Assembly (NCBI GenBank): GCA_024103005.1
Contig: JAGFJA010000039.1
Location: 1 to 64,000 of the forward strand
DNA: 64,000 nt
Source: Saprospiraceae bacterium
GTDB taxonomy: Bacteria; Bacteroidota; Bacteroidia; Chitinophagales; Saprospiraceae
Reading direction: 5' to 3'
In this document: positions 1 through 8,099 of the stretch, piece by piece
Layout of the letters: every line of letters begins with the position of its first letter
How positions within the stretch are numbered: the first letter of the stretch is position 1
Program-made: the position numbers and the translations under genes
Notes under the pieces: model-generated
The model's database searches: none
Seen by the model: only the letters and a program-made list of their open reading frames with translations
Told to the model about the DNA's origin: nothing

Positions 1-1540
1 AACGGTTGCTGTGTTTTGTGTAGAACACCAGGACGGATGGATAGTTGTTTGCCTTTTTTGTTTTTTCAGGGTTGTAGTCATAGTTGTACATGTCCGAGAC
101 TACAAAACTCCAGTGAGGAGCGATGGTAAGTTCGGCCAGGCCGTAGATCCAGCTGCCGTAGTCCTGTTGTGTTGCCATCATCGACCCTTCGATGCGGATA
201 GCCGTCTTCCTGCTAAATTTATGTAGGTATTCGACGAATGGGGTATAAGTCTCCACATTTGGTGCACCTACCTTACCTTCATAGACAAACTGGTTATAGA
301 CTTGTCGTTGCAGTCCGAAGATGAAGTTATTATTTCGGTTAGGCTTGAAGGTAACCTCCGCATAAACCTCCCGGTACAATTTTTCATCATTCAGATTATT
401 GATATGGGAATAGTTGATCAGGGCGCTCACTTTTTTATTAAACTTATACTGGACGTCAGCCTGGAAGGCGTATTCACCCATAAATTGGATGGCAGGATTG
501 TATCGCGAAGTCAACCGATAAGTGTTGATTTTGGACATGGCGGGGATGTAATTGATGAGGCCGCGATTGAGTAATAAATTCGGATCTGTTCTGAATGAAA
601 AATCCTTGGTACGCTTCCCTTCGATGGTTATTCCCAGTCCGTGATCAGCATAGCTGAGACTACCGTACAAAACATTTCCGGCTCGTTTGATAAATTTCCC
701 GGCAGAGGAATCCTGTCCGATGTGCCTGTAATCTGTGGGTGACATCATCACTTCCGGAGTCTTATAAGCCGCCTCGGTATATAGGGTAAAAGGTCCATAG
801 CTCAGGGTATTGTATATACTCATGGCATAGGTATTGGACTTGTAGGAGGCGATACTGTCTATGGGTTCGTAGTATTTCAGTACATTATTGATACTTTCGA
901 TGGTTTGATTGTCAAAGGTCCTTGCCACGACACCTGCTCCGGGCGATAATGTTAGGGTATATTTGGAAGTAGAGTCTTCTAAAGCGATGTAACCATCTAT
1001 ACTTGCACCTTTTAAGATGGCTCCATATCGGTCAAACTGGTATTTTTGTTGACCGGTAAAGCCCTTGATGCGCCAGTTTTGGCTGAGGTCATAAGTGGCG
1101 CGTACTCCGAAAAGGGCATTGTCAATGGCGAGGGGACGCTCCTCATAAGCACGGTAAATGATGCCCGAGCCTATCTGATCGTATATATATCCCCCTCGAA
1201 TATTGAGCTTGTCTATCTGCTTTTCGACAAACCAGTTGCCGATACCGATTCCGGTGAATGAACCTCCATTGGGATTAAACAGATAAGAGTTGTTGTAAAC
1301 ATCCAGCCGGATACCTGCAGCAAATCCATTGGCGGTATAGTTGACATTGAGCCAACTGTCGGCACCGTATAGCTGGGACTCATATTGAGGAGTGTTTGCG
1401 GCATTAATCGATTCATCTTTCATAAAGAAATTAAGGTTGGTCTGCAGGCCGCCGGAAATTTTACCTGCAGTTATACCCTGACTCCTTCCGGTTGAAATAC
1501 TTACCAGAAGAGCCAATATGGACAAGGCTAATTTTTGCAT
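1..1540 (-). CDS. DUF6029-type outer membrane beta-barrel protein, 3' end missing
   Basis: This gene reads on the minus strand from ATG at 1540 and stays open to the window edge, giving about 513 codons without a stop, so the C-terminus is missing. The N-terminus is a signal peptide ending in RSQG. The rest is rich in alternating aromatic and polar stretches and carries the block GSGIIYRAYEERPLAIDN, which I recognise from DUF6029 proteins of Bacteroidota. These are predicted outer-membrane barrels of unknown role. A consensus TACTTTTG promoter box lies 31 bases upstream of the ATG. The gene is divergent from the thioredoxin operon. The family call rests on memory of the conserved block, not on a search. 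Confidence 0.75.
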   Translation of the reverse strand, partial: MQKLALSILALLVSISTGRSQGITAGKISGGLQTNLNFFMKDESINAANTPQYESQLYGADSWLNVNYTANGFAAGIRLDVYNNSYLFNPNGGSFTGIGIGNWFVEKQIDKLNIRGGYIYDQIGSGIIYRAYEERPLAIDNALFGVRATYDLSQNWRIKGFTGQQKYQFDRYGAILKGASIDGYIALEDSTSKYTLTLSPGAGVVARTFDNQTIESINNVLKYYEPIDSIASYKSNTYAMSIYNTLSYGPFTLYTEAAYKTPEVMMSPTDYRHIGQDSSAGKFIKRAGNVLYGSLSYADHGLGITIEGKRTKDFSFRTDPNLLLNRGLINYIPAMSKINTYRLTSRYNPAIQFMGEYAFQADVQYKFNKKVSALINYSHINNLNDEKLYREVYAEVTFKPNRNNNFIFGLQRQVYNQFVYEGKVGAPNVETYTPFVEYLHKFSRKTAIRIEGSMMATQQDYGSWIYGLAELTIAPHWSFVVSDMYNYDYNPEKTKKANNYPSVLVFYTKHSNR

Positions 1541-1571
1541 TTAGTTTAACAGAAAATTTTAAAATAAAGCA

Positions 1572-1579
1572 CAAAAGTA
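1572..1579 (-). promoter_or_regulatory. TAnnTTTG -7 promoter box for the DUF6029 gene
   Basis: On the minus strand this reads TACTTTTG, matching the Bacteroidota housekeeping -7 consensus TAnnTTTG. It lies 31 bases upstream of the ATG at 1540. No clear -33 TTG was seen. Confidence 0.5.
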
Positions 1580-1636
1580 TATTTTTATTTTTTGTAATCA
1601 AGATTTTAAATAATAAATAATTGCAGAAAAATAGGG

Positions 1637-1644
1637 TATTTTTG
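1637..1644 (+). promoter_or_regulatory. TAnnTTTG -7 box, candidate promoter of the thioredoxin operon
   Basis: Reads TATTTTTG. A TTG lies at 1621, but the spacer of 13 is short for a -33 element. It would give a leader of roughly 145 bases before the ATG at 1798. Confidence 0.35.
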
Positions 1645-1797
1645 CCCGGTTATTTGAAAAAGAAAGAGGAACGTGATTCTTATAATTCACGCAATTTTGG
1701 TTAAAGTCTCGTTAAACGCGTGATGTTATAGTAAAAAAGCTATTTCTTTATGTTTTAAATTACATAATTCGTTTTTTAAATTTTTTAATCCATTAAA

Positions 1798-2298
1798 ATG
1801 AACGTTAATAAGATATTTTTTTCAGTATTATTTTTAACACTTTTTGCCCTGAGCTCCAATGCACAGAGCAGCCTTCCTTCTACCCAGATAAAGACTCTTG
1901 ACGGAAAAAGGGTAACCCTTCAGGAAGTAATTCAGCCGGGGAGAGTAACTGTTATTTCTTTCTGGGCTACCTGGTGCGCTCCATGTAAGAAAGAACTCGA
2001 TGCGATCAGCGATCTGTATCCTGATTGGCAGAAAGAATTTGGAATTGAACTTATAGCTATTTCGACCGATGATGCACGTTCATCTTCCAAGATAAAGCCC
2101 ATGGTTGAACAAAAAGGGTGGGAATATACCGTGCTCAATGATCAGAACCAGGAGTTGCAGAAAGCACTTAATTTTCAGGCAGTACCTCAAACATTTCTGG
2201 TAGATCAGGCAGGTAAAATTGTATGGTCACATGCAGGTTATGTACCCGGTGATGAAAATATACTGGAGGCTAAGATAAAAGAACTAGTTGCAAACTAA
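1798..2298 (+). CDS. TlpA/ResA-type periplasmic thioredoxin
   Basis: The product is a 166-residue exported thiol-disulfide oxidoreductase. Residues 1-23 form a signal peptide ending in SNAQ. The thioredoxin fold carries WCAPC with cysteines at 60 and 63 and the cis-proline at about 130 (AVPQTFLVD). Family members reduce or exchange disulfides in the periplasm; TlpA and ResA homologues act in cytochrome maturation, but no cytochrome gene is nearby to support that role here. It is the first gene of a same-strand run with a TPR lipoprotein and two further thioredoxins, which suggests a shared envelope redox function. The start is the only ATG giving a proper signal peptide. Confidence 0.9.
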   Translation: MNVNKIFFSVLFLTLFALSSNAQSSLPSTQIKTLDGKRVTLQEVIQPGRVTVISFWATWCAPCKKELDAISDLYPDWQKEFGIELIAISTDDARSSSKIKPMVEQKGWEYTVLNDQNQELQKALNFQAVPQTFLVDQAGKIVWSHAGYVPGDENILEAKIKELVAN

Positions 2299-2340
2299 AC
2301 CGGTTTATTTCCGGTATTTATCTCCTGTAATTATTTGTCA

Positions 2341-2904
2341 ATGAAGATAAGTTACTTTTTTGTTATTTTTATGTTTGCCGGATTGGTGGCCTGCAAGCAC
2401 GATGAGAAGCCTCAGAATGTAGTCACTTCCACGATTTCGGAGGACAGTGAAAAGGAGATGAAGTTGAAAAATTATATTGATTCCAGTTTCGCTTCACCAT
2501 CTGAAAAGGAAGACTCTGCCTATACAAATGCTCAGATATATGAAGATGCACGCCGGCTGTCAGCTGAAATGAAGGGTGATACATCCTTGCCTGAGCTGTT
2601 GTTTCGTGCAGGAGCCTTGGTCAAAGGCAGGAAAAACCCTACAAAGGCCATCGGAATATGGGGACTGATTACCGCTGATTTCCCGGATAGCCGTTGGGCT
2701 GCTGAAGCTGCATTTCAAAAGGCGTTTACCTTTGATAATGACCTGCACGATAAGGAAACAGCTAAAAATTATTACAAAGAGTTTTTGAATAAATATCCGC
2801 AACACAAAATGGCAAAAGATGCCAAAATTTTAATGGCAAATCTCGATAAGACCGATGCTCAGCTTATAGAGGAGTTTGAAAAGAAAAACAACATCAAAAA
2901 TTAA
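2341..2904 (+). CDS. TPR-containing lipoprotein
   Basis: About 187 residues. I prefer ATG at 2341 to the upstream TTG because it gives a compact lipoprotein signal with lipobox-like LVAC (Cys about 18) followed by KHDEK. The C-terminal half has tetratricopeptide-like helices, with a pattern of the type AIGIWGLITADFPDSRWAAEA then AKNYYKEFLNKYP, resembling BamD/YbgF-type repeats. It ends in a charged EKKN-rich tail. It lies 42 bases after the TlpA gene and 20 bases before the next thioredoxin gene, so it is probably cotranscribed. The likely role is a membrane-anchored periplasmic scaffold, perhaps presenting the neighbouring thioredoxins; that is inference. Confidence 0.8.
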   Translation: MKISYFFVIFMFAGLVACKHDEKPQNVVTSTISEDSEKEMKLKNYIDSSFASPSEKEDSAYTNAQIYEDARRLSAEMKGDTSLPELLFRAGALVKGRKNPTKAIGIWGLITADFPDSRWAAEAAFQKAFTFDNDLHDKETAKNYYKEFLNKYPQHKMAKDAKILMANLDKTDAQLIEEFEKKNNIKN

Positions 2905-2924
2905 GATAACCGAATTACTTTAAA

Positions 2925-4097
2925 ATGCGTAAACACTTTTTAGGAATCTTTATCACCTTATTTTGTACAACGTTAGCCGTGGGCCAGGGAATAGATTTTT
3001 TCCACGGTACCTGGGCTGAAGCCAAGGCAAAGGCCAAAGAAACGGGTAAGCTGGTCTTTGTGGATGCCTATACCAGTTGGTGCGGACCATGCAAACGAAT
3101 GTCTGCCAACATCTTTCCTTTACCGGAGGTAGGACAGTATTATAATGCTAATTTTATCAATTATAAGCTGGATATGGAAAAAGGGGAAGGGCCGACCTTT
3201 GCAAGAGAATATGGAATCACGGCTTATCCTACCTTTGTCTTTGTGGATGGTGATGGTAAAAAAGTCCACTTCAGGGTCGGAGGTGCTGACGCAAAAAACT
3301 TCATCGAAATGGGCAAGAGTGCCGTCCTTCGTTATGACAAGAGCCCCGAACTGGGTAAGCAATATGAAGCAGGTGACCACAGTCCTGAATTAGTGCTGAA
3401 GTATATAAAGGCACTCAATGCCGCCGGTAAATCAAGCCTCAAGGTAACCAACGAGTTTCTCGCAAGTGCTAAGGACACAAAGTCAGACCTGTATTACCGG
3501 ATTATATTCGAAGGGACGACCAGTTCAGATTCAAAACCTTTTACCTTGATGCTTGAAAATGAAAAAACTATTTCCAAACTGGTAGGTAAAGAAGCGTACA
3601 ATGCACGTCTTTTCAATGCTTTGACACAGACGGTTCAGAAAGGTATAGAATATGATACCCCATCGCTTATTACGGATGCCATCAATACTTCTAAAAAGGT
3701 GTTGGACAAGAATAATGCAGATGAATTTCCTGCTTATTCGGAAGTACTCATTGCTGATGCACAGAATAATGGAGATGCCTATATTCTTGCAGTTCACCGA
3801 TTGGTCAAATTGATTGAACCCGGCAGTCTGATAGATCTGAGTTTTCTGATAAAAACACTGCAGACAAAATATACAAACCTCAATGATGCTGCACCTCTTG
3901 TAGGAATTCTTTATAAAAAAATGGCAGAGATTTCGGATGATCCATCTGTCAGGCTTGACTATGCCATCTATTTACAAGGTGTAGGTGACAGCGTGAATGC
4001 CTTGAAGGAAGCTAAAAAGGCCAAAGAAGAAGCGATAAAGAAAAATATAGATACTACAAAATTCGACAACGTAATTATGCGTCTTAACTCAAAATAA
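2925..4097 (+). CDS. Exported thioredoxin-domain protein with long helical C-terminus (copy 1)
   Basis: The product has 390 residues. After a signal peptide (to about residue 20) comes a thioredoxin-like domain with WCGPC (Cys53, Cys56) and cis-proline at about 102 (YPTFVFVDGDG). From about 140 to the end it is a helical region without recognisable catalytic motifs, resembling degenerate TPR repeats. The YTSWCGPCKRM and DMEKGEG blocks recur in the next gene, so the two are tandem paralogues. Such thioredoxin_7-like proteins with alpha-helical tails are common in Bacteroidota, but their substrates are not known. It starts 20 bases after the TPR lipoprotein gene. Confidence 0.85.
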   Translation: MRKHFLGIFITLFCTTLAVGQGIDFFHGTWAEAKAKAKETGKLVFVDAYTSWCGPCKRMSANIFPLPEVGQYYNANFINYKLDMEKGEGPTFAREYGITAYPTFVFVDGDGKKVHFRVGGADAKNFIEMGKSAVLRYDKSPELGKQYEAGDHSPELVLKYIKALNAAGKSSLKVTNEFLASAKDTKSDLYYRIIFEGTTSSDSKPFTLMLENEKTISKLVGKEAYNARLFNALTQTVQKGIEYDTPSLITDAINTSKKVLDKNNADEFPAYSEVLIADAQNNGDAYILAVHRLVKLIEPGSLIDLSFLIKTLQTKYTNLNDAAPLVGILYKKMAEISDDPSVRLDYAIYLQGVGDSVNALKEAKKAKEEAIKKNIDTTKFDNVIMRLNSK

Positions 4098-4105
4098 ATC
4101 AAACC

Positions 4106-5254
4106 ATGTCAATCAAAAATTTATTTTCCATCATATTCTGTCTTTTAGCACTACAAGTAGGCTTCGGGCAGGGAATAAACTTCGAAACGGGCAACTGGGC
4201 ATCTATCCTCAAAAAAGCCAAAGCCGAAAACAAGCTGATTTATGTCGATGCATATACGACCTGGTGCGGGCCCTGCAAGATGATGAAAAAGAACATTTTC
4301 CCGGATAAGACCGTAGGAGATTACTACAATCAACACTTCGTCAATGCTCAGATTGATATGGAGAAAGGTGAGGGTCTGAAAATTGCCAAAGACTATGATA
4401 TAAGAGCCTATCCATCCCATTTGTTTGTCAATGGCGATGGTGAATTGGTCCATAAAGGGCTGGGTTATATGGATGTCAATGAATTTGTTGAACTGGGCAA
4501 GCAGGCTAATGACCCTGACCATCAATATGCAACACTGAAAAAGAGATTTGATGCAGGTGACAGAGACCCTGTGCTGATGACCAACTATCTTGACTTACTG
4601 ATGCAGATGGGCGATGAGGAAGGCGATAGGGTCGCCGCTGAGTATTTTAAGAATCAGAAAGACCTTACGACTCCGCAAAACCTCAAATATCTGAGCGCAT
4701 TTGCCATCAATCCAAGCTCACCAAATCATCACCTTGTTCTTGAAAATAAAGATGCTCTGGTCAAGGCAAGGGGCTCAGACTTTTTAAATGAGTTGGCATA
4801 CTATTATACTATGATGAGCATTAAGAAAGGATTAAATCAGGATGAGGCTATCCGTGAGATCAGCAAGATATATCCGGAAAAATCAGGAATCCTTTCCTTT
4901 TACACCAAGATATATTTCAGCAGAAAGAATAAGGATAATCAGGCTTACACCAATGCCCTTCTGGAGTATCTGACACCTGAAAATATAGAACAATTTTCTT
5001 CTAATGAACTAAATAGTTATGCCTGGTATATCTATGAAAATGTAGAGGGTCTGTCCAATATTCGGCAGGCACTTGGATGGGCACTTACCTCTGTGGATAA
5101 AGACAGCAACTATGCCAATAACGATACACTCGCATGGCTGTATTTTAAATTGGGGGACATAGAAAATGCCAAGGCTACAGCAAAGATAGCAATAGAGCTG
5201 GGCAAGGCTGCCGGTGAAGATACCTCCTCTACAGAAGAACTTCTGAAGAAATAA
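4106..5254 (+). CDS. Exported thioredoxin-domain protein with long helical C-terminus (copy 2)
   Basis: The product has 382 residues and is the tandem paralogue of the preceding gene, only 8 bases downstream of it. It has a signal peptide (to about 22), WCGPC at Cys54 and Cys57, the DMEKGEG block at about 84-90, and cis-proline at 103 (AYPSHLFVNGDG). The long C-terminus ends in a clear TPR-like pair (LGWALTSVDKDSNYANN, then AWLYFKLGDIENAKATAK). The thioredoxin parts of the two copies are close while the tails have diverged, which suggests duplication followed by specialisation for different clients. A strong hairpin terminator follows at 5289. Confidence 0.85.
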   Translation: MSIKNLFSIIFCLLALQVGFGQGINFETGNWASILKKAKAENKLIYVDAYTTWCGPCKMMKKNIFPDKTVGDYYNQHFVNAQIDMEKGEGLKIAKDYDIRAYPSHLFVNGDGELVHKGLGYMDVNEFVELGKQANDPDHQYATLKKRFDAGDRDPVLMTNYLDLLMQMGDEEGDRVAAEYFKNQKDLTTPQNLKYLSAFAINPSSPNHHLVLENKDALVKARGSDFLNELAYYYTMMSIKKGLNQDEAIREISKIYPEKSGILSFYTKIYFSRKNKDNQAYTNALLEYLTPENIEQFSSNELNSYAWYIYENVEGLSNIRQALGWALTSVDKDSNYANNDTLAWLYFKLGDIENAKATAKIAIELGKAAGEDTSSTEELLKK

Positions 5255-5288
5255 ATAAAGTATCCGGCTCTAAATCAAAGAGTTGTTT

Positions 5289-5329
5289 CAGGCAAGAAAG
5301 AAAACCATTTTTTCTTGCCTGTTTTTTTT
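5289..5329. terminator. Bidirectional rho-independent terminator
   Basis: A perfect 11-bp stem (CAGGCAAGAAA with TTTCTTGCCTG), an 11-base loop and a run of eight T. It separates the thioredoxin operon from the converging apaG gene and could serve both strands. Confidence 0.85.
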
Positions 5330-5337
5330 ATGTTTTA

Positions 5338-5733
5338 TCAACATTGAATGGCAGGTGTTGCCAATTCAAAGGTCGGTATCTCTACGTCGAAGACTGTCTG
5401 ATCCAGGAGGTTTTCAAGGGTGTAGTAACCCGACATGTTGCCGAGTTCTGTGTGCAGATTGCAGAAACTGGAATATTCAAAATCGCGATTTGGCTCGATA
5501 ATCGGTTGTAGGCCTATGACGCCGTCCCCCTCAACATGACGGATGTCACCGTTGGAGTCAAAAATCCTCCATCTGCGTTTTTTTAACTGAACAGGAAAGG
5601 AATTATAGTTGCGGATGATGATGTGATAGATAAATACATAGCCTTTTCTGTTTTCAAAGTTCGAATCGGTATGGTATTCCACCATTACATCAATATTGAT
5701 ACCATTAGTCGTTAAGTTTGTCATAGCTTTCAT
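5338..5733 (-). CDS. apaG: ApaG-family protein
   Basis: The product has 131 residues, the normal ApaG length. It shows the family pattern: YVFIYHIIIRNYNS, LKKRRWRIFDSNG, VEGDGVIGLQPIIEPN, then GNMSGYYTLE and DVEIPTFELATP. ApaG is a small beta-sandwich (FN3-like) protein whose bacterial role is unsettled; it has been linked to cobalt/magnesium resistance and diadenosine tetraphosphate levels. The ORF begins MKAM, so either ATG (5733 or 5724) could be the start; I give the longer. It stands alone, converging on the thioredoxin operon with a spacer of 1.3 kb upstream. Confidence 0.9.
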   Translation of the reverse strand: MKAMTNLTTNGINIDVMVEYHTDSNFENRKGYVFIYHIIIRNYNSFPVQLKKRRWRIFDSNGDIRHVEGDGVIGLQPIIEPNRDFEYSSFCNLHTELGNMSGYYTLENLLDQTVFDVEIPTFELATPAIQC

Positions 5734-6213
5734 TTTCTGTCATCAGCTTGTTTTGAAATCCTTCTAAAGTTCAGTATTTAGCATCCAAAATAAGGTCCGT
5801 TCTGAAACTTTTCCGGTTGACTGCAGGGAGGAAATAATTGTTATCCTAATATTCCAAGGCAGCATTCAGGAAGTTGTCACAGGTAAAATATTCAGATGCA
5901 AAAACCGTTCCTATTATTCTAATTGTCGGAATATAAATTTGGAAACATGGTAAAAATTGTTCAAAGTGTCCGGAATAGGCGATTGCAACCAATTTTAATG
6001 ACAGCATAATCCGGTAATTTTATGTAAGATTCTACTTTTTTGCCAAAGCGATCTTTGATAGGAAAGATGCTGCTTCTTCCGTTCAATATTTTTGTAAAGG
6101 CGGTGGAAAAAAAGAGGAGCGGCTTAGACCTAAAATAGCTTTACATAAAAATGAGTATAAATGGACAAAAAAAGTAAGGCCATTTCAGGACTAAATAAAT
6201 TTAAGTATCAGTA

Positions 6214-6567
6214 ACCTTACAACCTACTAATCAAGTGCTTCATTCACGAAACCCGCTCCAGCCAAAGAAATTATTGAAGAATTATTATCAGAGAAAACTA
6301 TATTTGTAAACCAATGTCAGGACTAAATAACAACTGTAAGCTAATAACAGGATTTAACCTTTAACCTGTAAACTTTTTTAGAACGATACAAACCTTACAC
6401 CCAATCAAGTTCATCATTCACAAGACCCACTAAAACTAGAGAAATTATGGAAAAATTATTATCAGAAAAAAACTATATTTGTAAACCAAGGTCAGGAATA
6501 AAAAACAACTGTAAACTAATAACAAGATTTAACCTGTAAACTGTAAACTTTTTTAAGGACGATACAA
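6214..6567. repeat. Two imperfect tandem direct repeats of about 177 bp
   Basis: Unit 1 spans about 6214-6391 and unit 2 about 6392-6567. Both begin ACCTTAC, pass through ATTATTATCAGA, ACTATATTTGTAAACCAA and GTCAGGA, and end in ACTTTTTTA followed by ACGATACAA. They differ by scattered substitutions and small indels and share no long reading frame, so they are probably noncoding. Confidence 0.7.
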
Positions 6568-6585
6568 TTTGTAGTTACACAAGAA

Positions 6586-6699
6586 GTGAGCGAACCTAAC
6601 AGACAGAACAAAGTAAAAATACCTGATGCTTGTATTGCTTTGGATGTTTCGTATGTAAACACCATAGAAATGTTCAGACATTTAGGAGAAACGTTTTAA
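6586..6699 (+). pseudogene. Possible VapC-like PIN-domain remnant
   Basis: A 37-codon open stretch from GTG at 6586 includes NKVKIPDACIALD. This resembles the C-terminal core of PIN-domain VapC toxins, where a segment of the form k-x-PDA-x-IAA precedes the last acidic site. No catalytic N-terminus or antitoxin is present. If real, it is a leftover of a toxin-antitoxin locus. The match is short and could be chance. Confidence 0.25.
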
Positions 6700-7003
6700 C
6701 CTACGCTACAGTCACCCACATACCTCATTCGCACAATTTCACCCACAGGCCAAAAATGTGTTAAGATTTGTCGTGGACAAAAAAGTAATGAAAACTCCTT
6801 TTATAATTTATTTTGCCTTAGCCGGAAATTGGTGGCTTTCAAATAGTATCAATTATTTTATTTTTCGGGTATTTGAACCATGTAATTGGATATATGTTAT
6901 TCATTGACTTATGTTTTTAAATAGAATAGTTGTCAGTAAGTCAAACGATTAAGAGCCGGAGGAAGATGATTTTTTTATTAATCTTAAATTTTAAATAAAA
7001 AGT

Positions 7004-8092
7004 GTGGCCATAAACGTAAAGAAGAAGAATCCTTTGATGTCACTGACTGTGATTTTTATGCCTATTGCATTGATCTATGGTCTTGTTACACTTTTTAGAA
7101 ACTGGTTGTATGATAAGAAAATTATCCGTCCGGTCCGATTCGCAGTCCCGACGATAGGTGTAGGGAATCTGGCTGTCGGTGGTACCGGGAAGTCACCGCA
7201 TATCGAGTATCTAGCTAAGCTTCTCTCGCCATATATAGAAGTGGTCTCGCTGAGTCGGGGATATGGCAGGAAGACCACAGGCACGATGGAAGTATTGGGC
7301 ACTTCCTCTTCCTATTATGTAGGGGATGAGCCTCTTGTATTGAAAATGAAGTTTCCCAATTTAGGAGTATTTGTAGGTTCAAACCGAGCCTTTGCCATTC
7401 CCGAGATTATAGGTAAGCGGCCACAAACCAATGTAGTTCTACTGGATGATGTGTTTCAACACCGTTCAGTCAGTGTATTCGAAAATATTTTACTGACAGA
7501 GTTTAATTTGCCCTATTTTAATGATTTTCTTCTCCCCGTAGGTGCACTGAGGGAATTACAGATGGGTGCAAAACGAGCAGATTGCATCATTGTAACTAAG
7601 TGTCCGGCAGATTTGAGTGCTGAGCAGGAAGAGGCTTATCGCCTTAAAATCAATCCGCTGCCTCATCAACGTTTGTTTTTCAGTACCTTTGATTACGGTC
7701 ATCCTTACCGTCTTTTTCAGCCGGCCAATCGGATTGCACTTGATGAAGATCTGGAAGTCGTGTTGTTTTCTGCGATTGCGGGGACAGATTACCTGATGGA
7801 ATATCTCAGAAGCAAGGTTAAAATGATTCACTCAATTGAATTTGCAGACCATCATTATTTTACAACCGATGAGGTAAATCAGTTGCAATCTACCTTTAAT
7901 GACCTCAATGCCGGCCGTAAAATTATTCTCACCACGGAAAAGGATGCAGTCCGGCTTGCACTTTTAAAAGAACAAATAGTCGGTTTAAATCTGCCTATTT
8001 TTATTCTTCCGGCTGAAGTGAGATTTATTGGTTCTACAGGCAGTCAGTTTGACGATTATATCAAGCAAAGACTTCTTGAATTTAAGGTTTAA
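7004..8092 (+). CDS. lpxK: Tetraacyldisaccharide 4'-kinase
   Basis: LpxK phosphorylates the 4' position of the lipid A disaccharide at the inner membrane, a late step of the Raetz pathway. The product has 362 residues. A hydrophobic N-terminal helix (about 11-30) is followed by FRNWLYD, and the P-loop is GVGNLAVGGTGKSPH (about 49-63). Further family signatures are SRGYGR, GDEPLVLKMKFP, VVLLDDVFQHRSV and LTTEKDAVRL. The ORF starts at GTG 7004; ATG at 7037 (MSLTVIF) would trim a lysine-rich leader and is a plausible true start. It stands alone and converges on rlmD with a 7-base gap. Confidence 0.95.
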   Translation: MAINVKKKNPLMSLTVIFMPIALIYGLVTLFRNWLYDKKIIRPVRFAVPTIGVGNLAVGGTGKSPHIEYLAKLLSPYIEVVSLSRGYGRKTTGTMEVLGTSSSYYVGDEPLVLKMKFPNLGVFVGSNRAFAIPEIIGKRPQTNVVLLDDVFQHRSVSVFENILLTEFNLPYFNDFLLPVGALRELQMGAKRADCIIVTKCPADLSAEQEEAYRLKINPLPHQRLFFSTFDYGHPYRLFQPANRIALDEDLEVVLFSAIAGTDYLMEYLRSKVKMIHSIEFADHHYFTTDEVNQLQSTFNDLNAGRKIILTTEKDAVRLALLKEQIVGLNLPIFILPAEVRFIGSTGSQFDDYIKQRLLEFKV

Positions 8093-8099
8093 TTCCTCA

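Larger units (their letters stand above)
5734..7003. other. 1.27-kb degenerate spacer
   Basis: No intact gene. The stretch is AT-rich and holds two imperfect tandem repeats (6214-6567) and a short coding-like fragment (6586-6699), both listed separately. From about 6045 to 6190 a roughly 50-codon open stretch with a basic product is visible (ending VRPFQD), but I do not recognise it. The area looks like a graveyard of decayed sequence. Confidence 0.5.

Noticed and set aside
6214..6567. CRISPR array
   Set aside because: Only two long degenerate units without regular short repeats, spacers or cas genes.
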